From Peptoniphilus_A harei_B (GTDB lineage Bacteria > Bacillota > Clostridia > Tissierellales > Peptoniphilaceae): DNA of 64,000 nt. The stretch lies in contig JAWGHR010000002.1 of the NCBI GenBank assembly GCA_032560695.1, positions 124,001 to 188,000 on the forward strand. Direction: 5' to 3'. Below the pieces are notes generated by a model. That model made no database searches and was not told where the DNA came from. It worked only from the letters and a program-made list of their open reading frames with translations. The position numbers and the translations under genes are program-made. Below are positions 17,652 through 26,039 of the stretch, one piece after another; within the stretch, counting starts at the first letter, position 1, and each line of letters opens with the position of its first letter.

Positions 17652-18917
17652 TTATTTTTTGAATACAACTTTACCTTCAGAAATTGTATATAGGACTTCT
17701 CCTCTCAAAGTCTTGTCCTTAAAAGGAGTGTTAGAAGATTTTGATTTATATTTATCTATCTTGTATTCACTTTCCAAGTCTATTATTGCAAGATCGGCAA
17801 TCTTACCTTGGCTAATTTCTCCTCCATCAAGTCCATAAATTCTTGCTGGGTTAGTAGACATAAGTTCTATTAATTTCATTAAACTAATTTCTTTTGTCAA
17901 AACTAAATTTTCATAGCAAATAGAAAAAGAGGTTTCTAGACCGATAATTCCTGATGGAGCCTTGGTAATTTCCTTAGATTTCTCTTCGACAGTGTGTGGA
18001 GCATGATCAGTTGCAATTATTTCTATTGTTCCCTCTTTTATTCCCTTAATAATTCTAAGTCTATCCTCTTCACTTCTAAGAGGAGGATTCATCTTGGCAA
18101 GACTGCCGTATTCTAAAACTGCTGAGTCATTTAAGGCTATATGGTGGGGTGTTACTTCAGCATATATATTTGCTCCCATTTCCTTTCCAAACTTCACAAG
18201 GTCTACACCAAGTCCTGTAGAAATATGTTGGATAGAAATTTTTGCCCCAGTATAAATTGCCATCGCCACATCTCTGGCTATAAAAGATGTCTCTGCAATA
18301 TTTGGAGATCCATAAATACCAAGCTTATCAGAAACTTCTGAGTGGTTTATTCCATTTTGCTCAATTAGTTCTGGGTCTTCTTCGTGGAAGGATATTATAG
18401 TGTCAAGTTCCTTAGCCCTATTCATTGCTTCAAGTATAAGTTTTGAATTCCTATTTGGGATTCCGTCATCTGTAAAGGCAACTGCTCCCCTCTTGAAGTT
18501 TTCTTCCATATCAACAAGTTCCAAGTCGCCAAAGTTTCTTGTAAGAGCAGAAACTGTAAATACTTTTAAAGGTAGGTCTCTGGCCTTTTTATAATGGTCA
18601 ATAATTTTTTCTTTTGAATCAATTTTTGGACTTGTATTTGCCATTTGGACTACACTTGTAAATCCACCTGCAATAGCAGCTTGGCTTCCTGTCACTAGGT
18701 CTTCCTTATGAGTTTGACCAGGGTCCCTAAAGTGAACATGGACATCAATAAGTCCAGGCACAACAATTTTTCCTCTTGCATCAATAATTTCTTCATTACC
18801 ACTTGAAGCTTCAATGTCCTTTGCAATCTCTACGATCTTTCCATCTTCAATTTTTATATCTAAAACTTCATCTCTTTTAGATGCTGGATCAATTACTCTT
18901 CCACCCTTAATTATCAT
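17652..18917 (-). CDS. pyrC: Dihydroorotase
   Basis: Cyclises carbamoyl aspartate to dihydroorotate in pyrimidine synthesis. The 421-residue amidohydrolase has the zinc motif DVHVHFRDPGQTHKEDL (His60, His62), the bridging Asp in AFTDDG near 151, HHI/HIS ligands in the middle and TDHAPH near 303, as in class I bacterial dihydroorotases. It stands without other pyr genes; carB is 35 kb away in this window. AAAGGAG precedes the start. Confidence 0.96.
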   Translation of the reverse strand: MIIKGGRVIDPASKRDEVLDIKIEDGKIVEIAKDIEASSGNEEIIDARGKIVVPGLIDVHVHFRDPGQTHKEDLVTGSQAAIAGGFTSVVQMANTSPKIDSKEKIIDHYKKARDLPLKVFTVSALTRNFGDLELVDMEENFKRGAVAFTDDGIPNRNSKLILEAMNRAKELDTIISFHEEDPELIEQNGINHSEVSDKLGIYGSPNIAETSFIARDVAMAIYTGAKISIQHISTGLGVDLVKFGKEMGANIYAEVTPHHIALNDSAVLEYGSLAKMNPPLRSEEDRLRIIKGIKEGTIEIIATDHAPHTVEEKSKEITKAPSGIIGLETSFSICYENLVLTKEISLMKLIELMSTNPARIYGLDGGEISQGKIADLAIIDLESEYKIDKYKSKSSNTPFKDKTLRGEVLYTISEGKVVFKK

Positions 18918-18970
18918 AGTGTCTCCTTTATTTTATTAAAATTAAAAAACTAATAAAACTCTATATTCTA

Positions 18971-18994
18971 AAAAAGACGAGGTTTCCCCTCGCC
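18971..18994 (-). terminator. Terminator after the efp-linked small gene
   Basis: Minus-strand stem GGCGAGG/CCTCGTC (18976-18994) followed by a U-rich run, 12 bp beyond the stop codon at 19007. Confidence 0.8.
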
Positions 18995-19006
18995 TTTTAA
19001 AATATT

Positions 19007-19315
19007 TTATTCTTCTTCTGCCTCTTCTTCGTCTTCGTCATAAATTTCTAAATCGTCAAAGTCGAAGTCATCATCATATAGTTCGAAATCAATATCATCA
19101 TTTTCATAAACATAATCTTCAAGATCAGCAAGATCCTCTTCAATAATGTCTACATAATCTTCGATTTCTTCACGAGATTCTCTCATTTCATCAATAACAT
19201 CACTTAAGATATCTACAAGTTCAGAAATAATCTTTCCTTCGTTTGTAGTAGTGTCTAAATCATAACCGTCACAAAGACCTTGTAGGTAAGATATTCTCTT
19301 TAATAAATATTCCAT
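19007..19315 (-). CDS. CD1247 N-terminal domain-like protein with acidic tail
   Basis: A 102-residue protein. Residues 1-65 (YLLKRISYLQGLCDGYDLDTTTNEGKII and IDEMRESREEIEDYVDIIEEDLADLE) match a helical domain that in clostridia is found next to efp and usually continues into a zinc ribbon. Here no CXXC pairs follow; the C-terminus is instead almost purely acidic (Asp/Glu-rich from residue 66 to the end). Function unknown. It follows efp by 12 bp and ends the operon at a terminator. Confidence 0.75.
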   Translation of the reverse strand: MEYLLKRISYLQGLCDGYDLDTTTNEGKIISELVDILSDVIDEMRESREEIEDYVDIIEEDLADLEDYVYENDDIDFELYDDDFDFDDLEIYDEDEEEAEEE

Positions 19316-19327
19316 ATTCCCTCCAAA

Positions 19328-19885
19328 TTAAACTCTAGACATATATTCGCCATCTCTAGTGTCAATTCTTATCACATCACCTGTATTGATAAATAGTGGC
19401 ACATTGAGAGTAAAGCCTGTTTCAACTGTAGCTGGTTTAGATCCACCACTTGATGTATCACCCTTAACTCCTGGTTCAGTTTGCGTAATTTCTAGCTCAA
19501 CAAAGTTAGGAGGAGTTACCCTAAATGCCTTACCCTTGTAGAAGTTAATAGTTGCCATGTCGTTTTCCTTGATAAAGTTAAGAGCATCTTCAACCATATC
19601 TTTTTCTAGTGGAATTTGTTCGTAAGATTCTTGATCCATGAAGTAATAAAGTTCACCATCAGAATATAGGTATTGCATTTCTTTATTTTCAATAACAACT
19701 CTTTCAAATTTTTCAGATGGGTTAAATGTTGTGTCTCTTATTCCACCAGTAAGCACTGATTTAATTTTACTCCTTACAAAAGCAGCACCCTTTCCTGGCT
19801 TAACGTGTTGGAAATCAATAACTTCCCAAACATCTCCATCCCATTCAAATGTAAGTCCTTTTCTTAATTCTCCTGCGTTGATCAT
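19328..19885 (-). CDS. efp: Translation elongation factor P
   Basis: Relieves ribosome stalling at polyproline. 185 residues with KOW-like N domain and two OB domains; the tip loop is VKPGKGAAFVRSK with Lys32, the residue modified in other Firmicutes (5-aminopentanol in Bacillus subtilis). I place the start at MINAGELRKG (ATG 19883-19885) because GGAGGATAAT precedes it. It is downstream of the minor pilin genes by 14 bp, so it may be transcribed with them. Confidence 0.96.
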   Translation of the reverse strand: MINAGELRKGLTFEWDGDVWEVIDFQHVKPGKGAAFVRSKIKSVLTGGIRDTTFNPSEKFERVVIENKEMQYLYSDGELYYFMDQESYEQIPLEKDMVEDALNFIKENDMATINFYKGKAFRVTPPNFVELEITQTEPGVKGDTSSGGSKPATVETGFTLNVPLFINTGDVIRIDTRDGEYMSRV

Positions 19886-19899
19886 ATTATCCTCCATAT

Positions 19900-20865
19900 T
19901 TAAGTATTATCTTCTATGTCATAGTAGTTAAGTGAAATTGGCTGAAATTTTATGTATTCAGGCAACAAATAACCATAGATCCTGAAGACTTGTGAAGAAT
20001 ATTTAACTCCTATACCCGAGTTTCTATCGTATAGGTCTATTAAATATCCCTTTAAAGTACAAGTATTAGCAATTTGTGCATTTTCCTTTAAAATAATTAT
20101 ACCAGATAATGTATTATCATTAAATATTACTTTATCATTTATTATGAAAATTTGATAGGGACTTTTTGATAAAATTTTTAAAGTCCCTGACTTTTGAATT
20201 ATTATATCCTTATTTGACACCTTATAAAGAGGACTTAGTTTCTTTATGTAAGATTCACTTTCTTCATCATAGACTTCTACCTCTTCGAAGATTGTATAGT
20301 TTCCATTCTGAAAGTCATAAATAAAATCACCATCAAGATATATTTTTTTATTATTTTTTTCTGTCCAATTATCATTGTTAAACTTTTCTTTTAAAATTGA
20401 TAAGTAGTCTTCGCTAACTTTAGAGGAGTTTAAGATTCCATCGTCTTCCTTATAAATTTTATTTACATAATGACCTCTCAGTCTACCACCAACTAAGGTG
20501 TTTTTGTATTTTATTCTACTCTTTAAACTCACCATGTCTACAAGATTTTTATTCTCATCTTGATAGTCTTCTATTGTCAAGTAAAGACCTAGGACTTCAG
20601 TGTCCTCTGGTATTTTTTCAATTCCTAATCTATCTGTACTCTTATTAAAAATAAAATCTTCCAACTCTTCTTGGAAGTCATCTTGAGAAATTTTTATGTT
20701 TAGAGTTGACTCAAGGGCGTAGTTCGCCTGGATTGACTCCAACCTATTTTTACTTATGTGTGTGGAGCCTGACATGTAGGAGTAGATAAAATAAAAAAAG
20801 ATTGCAAGAAGACTAATGAGTAAAATTGTAAAAATATAAATATATCCCTTTTTTCTTTTACTCAT
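19900..20865 (-). CDS. GspK/PilX/ComGG-like tip pseudopilin candidate
   Basis: About 321 residues with a pilin-like opening MSKRKKG|YIYIFTILLISLLAIFFYF: basic leader, glycine, then a hydrophobic helix, but without the Glu at +5 found in other pilins. GspK and ComGG also lack it, and this gene is fourth in an H-I-J-K order. A large soluble domain follows, with no recognised fold. The start ATG 20863-20865 overlaps the upstream gene by 8 bp. A role as the tip pseudopilin is inference; it might alternatively be a plain bitopic membrane protein. Confidence 0.6.
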   Translation of the reverse strand: MSKRKKGYIYIFTILLISLLAIFFYFIYSYMSGSTHISKNRLESIQANYALESTLNIKISQDDFQEELEDFIFNKSTDRLGIEKIPEDTEVLGLYLTIEDYQDENKNLVDMVSLKSRIKYKNTLVGGRLRGHYVNKIYKEDDGILNSSKVSEDYLSILKEKFNNDNWTEKNNKKIYLDGDFIYDFQNGNYTIFEEVEVYDEESESYIKKLSPLYKVSNKDIIIQKSGTLKILSKSPYQIFIINDKVIFNDNTLSGIIILKENAQIANTCTLKGYLIDLYDRNSGIGVKYSSQVFRIYGYLLPEYIKFQPISLNYYDIEDNT

Positions 20866-21364
20866 AAAGTCTTGACCTCTTTGCAATCTTTCTTGTAATT
20901 TCTTCCTTACCCTTGTATCCAATTTTTACAGAAAAGTAATCTCCTTGGTCCTCAAGAGAAAAGGAAGATATGTTATCTATTAGGGCATTAATTCCGTCGC
21001 TGTGAATTTTATTTCTCTTCTTCAGACTATCTATTAAAATGGAATACCTATAAAGCTTACTGTCCTTAAGTCCAAAGGACACATAGTTGTATTTCTTGCC
21101 CTTGGGTTGAATGAAATATATCTCTCCACCAATTATTGTATAATAGTCACTAGAAGTAATTTCATCTTTTATGTACTCAGTGGCATAAGACAAGTCCGTT
21201 GAGATATTTTCATTTTCGTAAGTTTTTGTAAGAGCCTTTTGAGATACTCCTAAAATTGATGTAATCACCATGCCAATAATTAGAAGCATGGCCATAGACA
21301 TCACAAGTTCAATTAGTGAGTAGGCCTCCCTTTTTGAGGTAAACCTCCATCTTAATTTCTTCAT
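20858..21364 (-). CDS. Minor pseudopilin, GspJ/ComGF-like
   Basis: 168 residues, prepilin-type. The N-terminal methylation-site motif is KREA|YSLIELVMSMAMLLIIG: cleavage would follow Ala rather than Gly, Glu is at +5 of the mature chain, and the helix is about 20 residues. The soluble part is beta-rich (YDYYTIIGGEIYFIQPKG region). It overlaps the preceding gene by 56 bp and the next by 8 bp, so the four genes are tightly coupled. Assignment to the J position rests on order and size. Confidence 0.7.
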   Translation of the reverse strand: MKKLRWRFTSKREAYSLIELVMSMAMLLIIGMVITSILGVSQKALTKTYENENISTDLSYATEYIKDEITSSDYYTIIGGEIYFIQPKGKKYNYVSFGLKDSKLYRYSILIDSLKKRNKIHSDGINALIDNISSFSLEDQGDYFSVKIGYKGKEEITRKIAKRSRLYE

Positions 21365-21689
21365 CAGAACCTCGTCTCTTTCCTCTCAAAGTTATATGGT
21401 TTAACTTATCACTGGAATCATTTTGGATCTCTATTTTAAATTTATCATCATGATTATCTCCGGAATCAAAATTAAAATTTAGTTCCTCATTGTTGTATGC
21501 GCTGCCAATTATTTCTTCCATCCTTGATGACATAAGACTTATAAGTTCTTCTCTTTCTCCAATATAAGATTGATTCTTTAAAAGGCTTAACACATTGGGA
21601 AGAATTGTCGATGCAATTAATGCTAAGAGAGCTATTGAAAATAAAACTTCAAGCATTAAGTGTCCCTTATTTTTATTCCTTGATTTCAA
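21309..21689 (-). CDS. Minor pseudopilin, GspI/ComGE-like
   Basis: 126 residues; class III signal RNKNKG|HLMLEVLFSIALLALIA with Gly -1 and Glu +5. Small acidic beta-rich soluble domain (NFNFDSGDNHDDKFKIEIQND). In type II secretion and ComG systems the I-type subunit is also one of the shortest. It overlaps the H-like gene upstream by 17 bp and the J-like gene downstream by 56 bp. Confidence 0.7.
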   Translation of the reverse strand: MKSRNKNKGHLMLEVLFSIALLALIASTILPNVLSLLKNQSYIGEREELISLMSSRMEEIIGSAYNNEELNFNFDSGDNHDDKFKIEIQNDSSDKLNHITLRGKRRGSDEEIKMEVYLKKGGLLTN

Positions 21690-22113
21690 TAAAATTCACC
21701 TTACCTGTGACTGGCTGAATTGTAATCTTATAATTCTTGTTAACAACCGAAAAATTAATTGTCCCTGCTGATGACCTCTCATCTAAGTAAGAAGGCTTGC
21801 CCTTCCTAGAAAAAGTAATTTTCTCAAGGTTTGTCGATTCTAGCTTCACAAGAGAATTAAATTTAACAGTTTTTGTCTTCTCCCCAAAATTTAATGAGTA
21901 TCCCTCATCACTTAAATCCATTGATGTCCTTATGTTATTTATTTGGGAATAATTTTTCAAGAATTTTAAATCAAGAGCGAGTTCCTTTACCTGTTCCCTT
22001 GCTTGAACTCTATCTCTTATCTTAAAGTTAAGTCCACCAATGCTTAAAAGAACTAAAATTATTCCTATGCTAATCACAAGTTCAATTAGGGTAAAAGCTT
22101 TGTTCTTCTTCAT
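21673..22113 (-). CDS. Minor pseudopilin, GspH/FimT/ComGD-like
   Basis: 146 residues starting MKKNKA|FTLIELVISIGIILVLLSIGG, a clear prepilin N-terminus with Glu +5; the residue before the cleavage site is Ala. The soluble part (KGKPSYLDERSSAGTINFSV...VTGKVNFIE) ends with the GxVxF-type strand common in GspH/FimT proteins. An upstream ATG gives three extra residues; either is possible. The gene lies inside the 3' end of the preceding frame by 32 bp. Confidence 0.75.
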   Translation of the reverse strand: MKKNKAFTLIELVISIGIILVLLSIGGLNFKIRDRVQAREQVKELALDLKFLKNYSQINNIRTSMDLSDEGYSLNFGEKTKTVKFNSLVKLESTNLEKITFSRKGKPSYLDERSSAGTINFSVVNKNYKITIQPVTGKVNFIEIKE

Positions 22114-23221
22114 GGTAATCAACTTCTTTTATAAAGATTAGTAAGTCCTTATTGTCTTCTGGTATAAAATAAATATAACTTATGTCATCTTGGTACAAGT
22201 CTATCCTAGACCATTCTTTATCCAAAATCTCTCCCCTGAAAGGCGAATAGTCTCCAGCAATATTTATAGTCCCCATCTCTTTAAAGGATTTATTTGGAAG
22301 ATAAATAGATAAGGACACTCCATTGCAGTGCCTATCAACTCCAAGTTTTACAGGGTCCTTTAAATCTTTTTGACTTACATAGACAGATGTAACTTTATCT
22401 TCTGGGTAATAATCTAGCTTTATACCGTCACTTTCAATAAACTTTAAGCCTTCTTCATCCTTAATTGAATCATAATCAATTATAGATTGTCTTTTGTCTT
22501 CATTAGTTAAATTTGAGGGACTAATTGCAAAATTATTTTTATTTAGATTATTAATTTTTTCTTCATGTCCCTTAATTTGATTCTTGCCACTACTATTTGA
22601 CTTTATACTTTTCTTTGTTTGCTTTTTATTTTCTATTTTGTTATTTTTCTTAGTGTTAGTAATCTTTTCGGTTTTAGACTCTTCACTTGCTACTTTCTTT
22701 TCCTCTTCTTTCTTAACTTCTTCAAGTTTATTTTCTCCAAAATAAGCCTTCTTTAGGTCATTATAATAAATTGCCTTTGAAGGTTTTTCTGCCTTAAACC
22801 TATATGTAAAATTACCTTCGTCACTTCTTAGGAGGTCAATGTTTGAATAGCCATAGTAATTAGTCAGGCTTTCAATTGTATTTATATCATGTAAGCTGAC
22901 TCTACCACTAATAATTAAACTTTCAATATCACTTTGTGAGTCCTTAGAAAAACTATCTTTACTAATATTGCTTTCACTTGAAATCTTTTCAAGCTTATCT
23001 TGTGAGAAGTCATCAAAACCACTGTATGTAATTTTATCTTCTATTGGGCTTAGATTTTCTTTCAAGTTCGCTTCCGATGTGCTTTGGACTTGGTCTTTTA
23101 ATAGAAAATTATAAAATAATACTTCAATTAAAAGTAAAATTAAAATACTAAATAAGATTTTTTCTCTCTTTGAAAGCTTCCTGTATCCAATTTTTTTGCA
23201 AAAAACATCATAAATATCCAT
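22082..23221 (-). CDS. Bitopic membrane protein, possible PilO/GspM-like pilus assembly factor
   Basis: 379 residues. A short basic N-terminus is followed by one helix (KREKILFSILILLLIEVLFYNFLL, about 18-41) of the kind seen in PilO/GspM. Then come a Ser/Glu-rich region, a BON- or ferredoxin-like stretch (SLIISGRVSLHDINTIESLTNYYG), a Lys/Asn-rich linker (about 165-235) and a C-terminal beta-rich domain. No direct family assignment is possible; the name is from topology and position ahead of the minor pilins. It starts within the 3' end of the SGNH gene (14 bp overlap). Confidence 0.5.
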   Translation of the reverse strand: MDIYDVFCKKIGYRKLSKREKILFSILILLLIEVLFYNFLLKDQVQSTSEANLKENLSPIEDKITYSGFDDFSQDKLEKISSESNISKDSFSKDSQSDIESLIISGRVSLHDINTIESLTNYYGYSNIDLLRSDEGNFTYRFKAEKPSKAIYYNDLKKAYFGENKLEEVKKEEEKKVASEESKTEKITNTKKNNKIENKKQTKKSIKSNSSGKNQIKGHEEKINNLNKNNFAISPSNLTNEDKRQSIIDYDSIKDEEGLKFIESDGIKLDYYPEDKVTSVYVSQKDLKDPVKLGVDRHCNGVSLSIYLPNKSFKEMGTINIAGDYSPFRGEILDKEWSRIDLYQDDISYIYFIPEDNKDLLIFIKEVDYHEEEQSFYPN

Positions 23222-23756
23222 TTAATTTTTCCTCAAGATAATCTGCTAGTTCCTTATGTAATTTCGTGTTTGGGTGGATTCCGTCGATCAAATCTTCTTC
23301 AATGTATTTAGATTTTGCGTAGTCATAAAAAGAAATAAGATTGTAGTCCCCTTCTCTTTCCTTTAAAATCTTATCAAATTCTTCTATCTTTTTATTTACA
23401 GATGTGAAGTTGATAAAGCTCTTATAAGCTTCATCGAGATTTAAAAAAGAAGTGGGATAAGGAGTTATTATAATAATTTTTCCCTTATTCTCTCTGAGTT
23501 TTTCTACAATTTTAAAAATATTATTTAAAACATGGTTGAGAGACTTGCCGTTGTAAAAATCATTTAAACCAATGCAAACTAAATTTACATCGTAGGGTAT
23601 TAAATTGTCTAGACTTAAAAGCAATTCATCAGTGGTTAATCCATTAACTCCATAGTTGTCGATATCGTAACCTTTTCCCGATAAATAATAAATTAAGGAT
23701 TTTCCTCCAACTAAAAACCCTTCAAAAATAGAATCGCCTAAGGCACAAAACTTCAT
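23208..23756 (-). CDS. SGNH/GDSL-family hydrolase
   Basis: 182 residues, no signal peptide, so cytoplasmic. Block I is ALGDSIFEGF (nucleophile Ser9), block III GLNDFY (Asn), block V DGIHPNTKLHKELA (Asp and His), the full catalytic set of SGNH esterases. Substrate unknown. GGAGG precedes the ATG; radC ends 8 bp upstream and the pilus gene overlaps downstream. Confidence 0.88.
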   Translation of the reverse strand: MKFCALGDSIFEGFLVGGKSLIYYLSGKGYDIDNYGVNGLTTDELLLSLDNLIPYDVNLVCIGLNDFYNGKSLNHVLNNIFKIVEKLRENKGKIIIITPYPTSFLNLDEAYKSFINFTSVNKKIEEFDKILKEREGDYNLISFYDYAKSKYIEEDLIDGIHPNTKLHKELADYLEEKLNGYL

Positions 23757-23764
23757 AAGCCCTC

Positions 23765-24484
23765 CTATAAAAGTCCTTCTTCCAAGAAGCTAAAATACTT
23801 GTTGTCCCCAATAATTATGTGATCCAAAATGTCTATTCCAATAATCTTAGAAGCTTCAAGTAAATTCTTCGTTAGTTTAATATCTTCCTTTGATGGACTT
23901 GGATCACCTGTTGGGTGATTATGTAGTAAAATTATGCTGTGAGCATTGTCAGATATAGCCGCCCTAAATACCTCTCTGGAGTGAACTATGGTCATATTAA
24001 TAGTTCCCTTAGAAATTTCTCTAATAAAATTTATTTCCTTTTTTGTGTTTAAAGTCATAATTCTAAAGTGTTCTTGTTCTAGGACACTCATCTCACTTAA
24101 AACATAATTGGCAGCGATGGAAGGTGACGTAACTCTTATTTTAGTTCCGTTGCTTGAAACAGCAAGTCTTATACCTAATTGAACTGCTGCAAGAATCATG
24201 GCAGCCTTGGCTTCACCAATTCCATCGACTTCCATAAGATTCGAAAGACTAGCATTTTTAAGAGAATTTAGACCATTGGAATCATTAGCTGACCTAAGAG
24301 ACCTTAAAACTTTAGTGGCAGTGTCAATAGCAGAATCTCCCTTTCTACTTCCTGTCCTTATAATAAGGGCAAGAAGCTCTGCATTGGAAAGATAATCAGG
24401 CCCAAACTTAATTAGTTTCTCCTGAGGTCTCTCATCTTCTGGCATTTCTTTTATAGTGTACTTTTCAAAATCTCTCTCTTTCAT
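23765..24484 (-). CDS. radC: RadC-family protein (JAB/MPN domain)
   Basis: 239 residues. An N-terminal helix-hairpin-helix-like region (MEVDGIGEAKAAMILAAVQLG) precedes a JAMM domain with HSREVFRAAIS, LLHNHPTGDPSPSKEDI and LDHIIIGDNKYFSF, the metal-ligand motif of the family. Its role remains unclear; an original DNA-repair claim was withdrawn for E. coli, and in some bacteria the gene belongs to competence regulons. It sits between maf and the SGNH gene. Confidence 0.93.
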   Translation of the reverse strand: MKERDFEKYTIKEMPEDERPQEKLIKFGPDYLSNAELLALIIRTGSRKGDSAIDTATKVLRSLRSANDSNGLNSLKNASLSNLMEVDGIGEAKAAMILAAVQLGIRLAVSSNGTKIRVTSPSIAANYVLSEMSVLEQEHFRIMTLNTKKEINFIREISKGTINMTIVHSREVFRAAISDNAHSIILLHNHPTGDPSPSKEDIKLTKNLLEASKIIGIDILDHIIIGDNKYFSFLEEGLL

Positions 24485-24506
24485 TTAAATCACCGTTAAA
24501 AATTTA

Positions 24507-25082
24507 TCACCATAAATTAAAATTAAACAATTTAATTAAGTCTCTATTTATTTTTCCAATAGGAAGTCCCACTATATTGAAAAAATCTCCGTTGATTTCT
24601 TGGACTAATAGCGATCCCTTTCCTTGAATACCATAGGCACCTGCCTTGTCCTTATACTCTAAAGTATCTAAATAATCTTCAATTTCCTCATCACTTAGAT
24701 CATAAAATTTCACTGAAGATTTTTCATAATCTACATATTTTATCCCCAGAGATAATTTAAAAATTGCATATCCTGTGAAGACATTGTGTACTTTTCCACT
24801 AAGAGACCTTATCATGTCCCTTGCTTCGTTTCTATCCTTAGGTTTTCCCATTAACTTTCCATCAAGTTCCACCAGGGTATCAGCCGATAAAATTATAGAA
24901 TCCTCATTTTCTTTGGCAACCTCTATCCCCTTTCCAAAGGCAAGACCCATAACTGTGGTCCAAGGAGAAAAGGCATCATCCTTTATTTCATTTATTTCTC
25001 TTGTGATAATTTCAAAGTCTATAAATTCTCCTAGTATTTCCCTTCTTCTTGGAGAATTTGATGCTAAAATAATTTTTTCCAT
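24507..25082 (-). CDS. maf: Maf-family nucleoside triphosphate pyrophosphatase
   Basis: 191 residues, starting IILASNSPRRREILGE, the P-loop-like Maf motif. LSADTLVELDGKLMGKPKDRNEARDMIRSLSGKVHNVFTGYAI holds the conserved catalytic acids and lysine. Family members hydrolyse dTTP/UTP or modified nucleotides. Followed by radC at 22 bp. GAGGAG precedes the ATG. Confidence 0.94.
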   Translation of the reverse strand: MEKIILASNSPRRREILGEFIDFEIITREINEIKDDAFSPWTTVMGLAFGKGIEVAKENEDSIILSADTLVELDGKLMGKPKDRNEARDMIRSLSGKVHNVFTGYAIFKLSLGIKYVDYEKSSVKFYDLSDEEIEDYLDTLEYKDKAGAYGIQGKGSLLVQEINGDFFNIVGLPIGKINRDLIKLFNFNLW

Positions 25083-25090
25083 ATGCTCCT

Positions 25091-25591
25091 CTACTTAGAA
25101 ATATTTGTATTCTCAACTATAAAAATAGAAGTAAGTCCAACAAAAAAACCTGTGAAAATTCCAAGAATTACCAAAATTGGTAAGTAGGCAAGAATTGCAG
25201 TAGTCCTCATGATAAAGGATGCAACAAGAACCTGCCCCAGGTTGTGAAAAAAGGAACCTATTTCACTAATGCCAATTAAAGATAAATATTTTCTCAAAAA
25301 TTTGTGAGCTAATATCATTGAAAGAGAACTTAATATTGCTCCACCCATTGAGAAAAATAAACTTGAAATTGCTCCAGTAACAAGCCCCAAAAGTATAGTC
25401 TTAAAAATAGCTACAAAAAATCCCTCCTTGTAGCCAATGGCAACTATAGTAACCAGGACAACAATATTGGATAGACCAAGCCTTGCTCCTGGAATAGCTA
25501 CAGGTAGTGGAATCATGGACTCAAAAAGACCAAGCACAATACCAAGAGCACTTAAGAGGGATAAGTAAATTAACTTTGTATTTTTTTTCAT
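25091..25591 (-). CDS. Gx transporter family membrane protein (HepS component I-like)
   Basis: 166 residues, five to six helices, with the family segment IPLPVAIPGARLGLSNIVVL. Such proteins are annotated as heptaprenyl diphosphate synthase component I or Gx transporters (ECF S-component-like) and commonly follow a NusG-domain-II protein, as here. The start codon overlaps the stop of that gene (ATGA), so the pair is translationally coupled. The true substrate is unknown. Confidence 0.88.
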   Translation of the reverse strand: MKKNTKLIYLSLLSALGIVLGLFESMIPLPVAIPGARLGLSNIVVLVTIVAIGYKEGFFVAIFKTILLGLVTGAISSLFFSMGGAILSSLSMILAHKFLRKYLSLIGISEIGSFFHNLGQVLVASFIMRTTAILAYLPILVILGIFTGFFVGLTSIFIVENTNISK

Positions 25592-25983
25592 TTTATAATC
25601 ATATCCAAACTCTCATCACTAGGTTTGTCTTCCACAATCTTAACCATAAGCCTATTAGGTAGACAGATAATTGAATCTCCTGTGAGACTAATTTTTCCCA
25701 TCTTCATGCAAATTTTATCTTTGCAATCAGACTCAAACATTTGGACCTCTCCATTCTCAATATGGACTTCATTGTCGCCATATTGTGTATTTATATCAAT
25801 ATCTAAATGTGTATTTTCTTTTAATTCAACTTCCTTATAAATTTTTCCATCAACAGTAATTACAACTTTTTTTGATGCTGCATTATCTTCTTTTGGGAGT
25901 TTATTCGTAAAAAAATAAATAAGAAAAGAAGAAATAATTATTAAAAAAATAACAAAAATATCAGCTTTTTTCATCTTATTCAT
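25588..25983 (-). CDS. NusG domain II-containing protein (DUF1312)
   Basis: About 131 residues: one N-terminal helix (ADIFVIFLIIISSFLIYFF) then an extracytoplasmic NusG-II-like domain with two cysteines (SDCKDKICMKMGKISL and SIICLPNRLMVKI). These occur with Gx transporters and in Fe-S/redox contexts; function unproven. The ATG at 25981-25983 stands only six bases after a perfect TATAAT, so the transcript may be leaderless. A longer GTG frame would begin within the promoter and is rejected. Confidence 0.85.
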   Translation of the reverse strand: MNKMKKADIFVIFLIIISSFLIYFFTNKLPKEDNAASKKVVITVDGKIYKEVELKENTHLDIDINTQYGDNEVHIENGEVQMFESDCKDKICMKMGKISLTGDSIICLPNRLMVKIVEDKPSDESLDMIIK

Positions 25984-25989
25984 AAATTT

Positions 25990-25998
25990 ATTATAGCA
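25990..25998 (-). promoter_or_regulatory. Extended -10 promoter of the NusG-II/Gx operon
   Basis: TGCTATAAT on the minus strand; no good -35. Transcription would start within one or two bases of the ATG at 25983. Confidence 0.6.
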
Positions 25999-26039
25999 CA
26001 CTTCTATTTACTAATGACTTAATAAATAAAAATTTAAAT

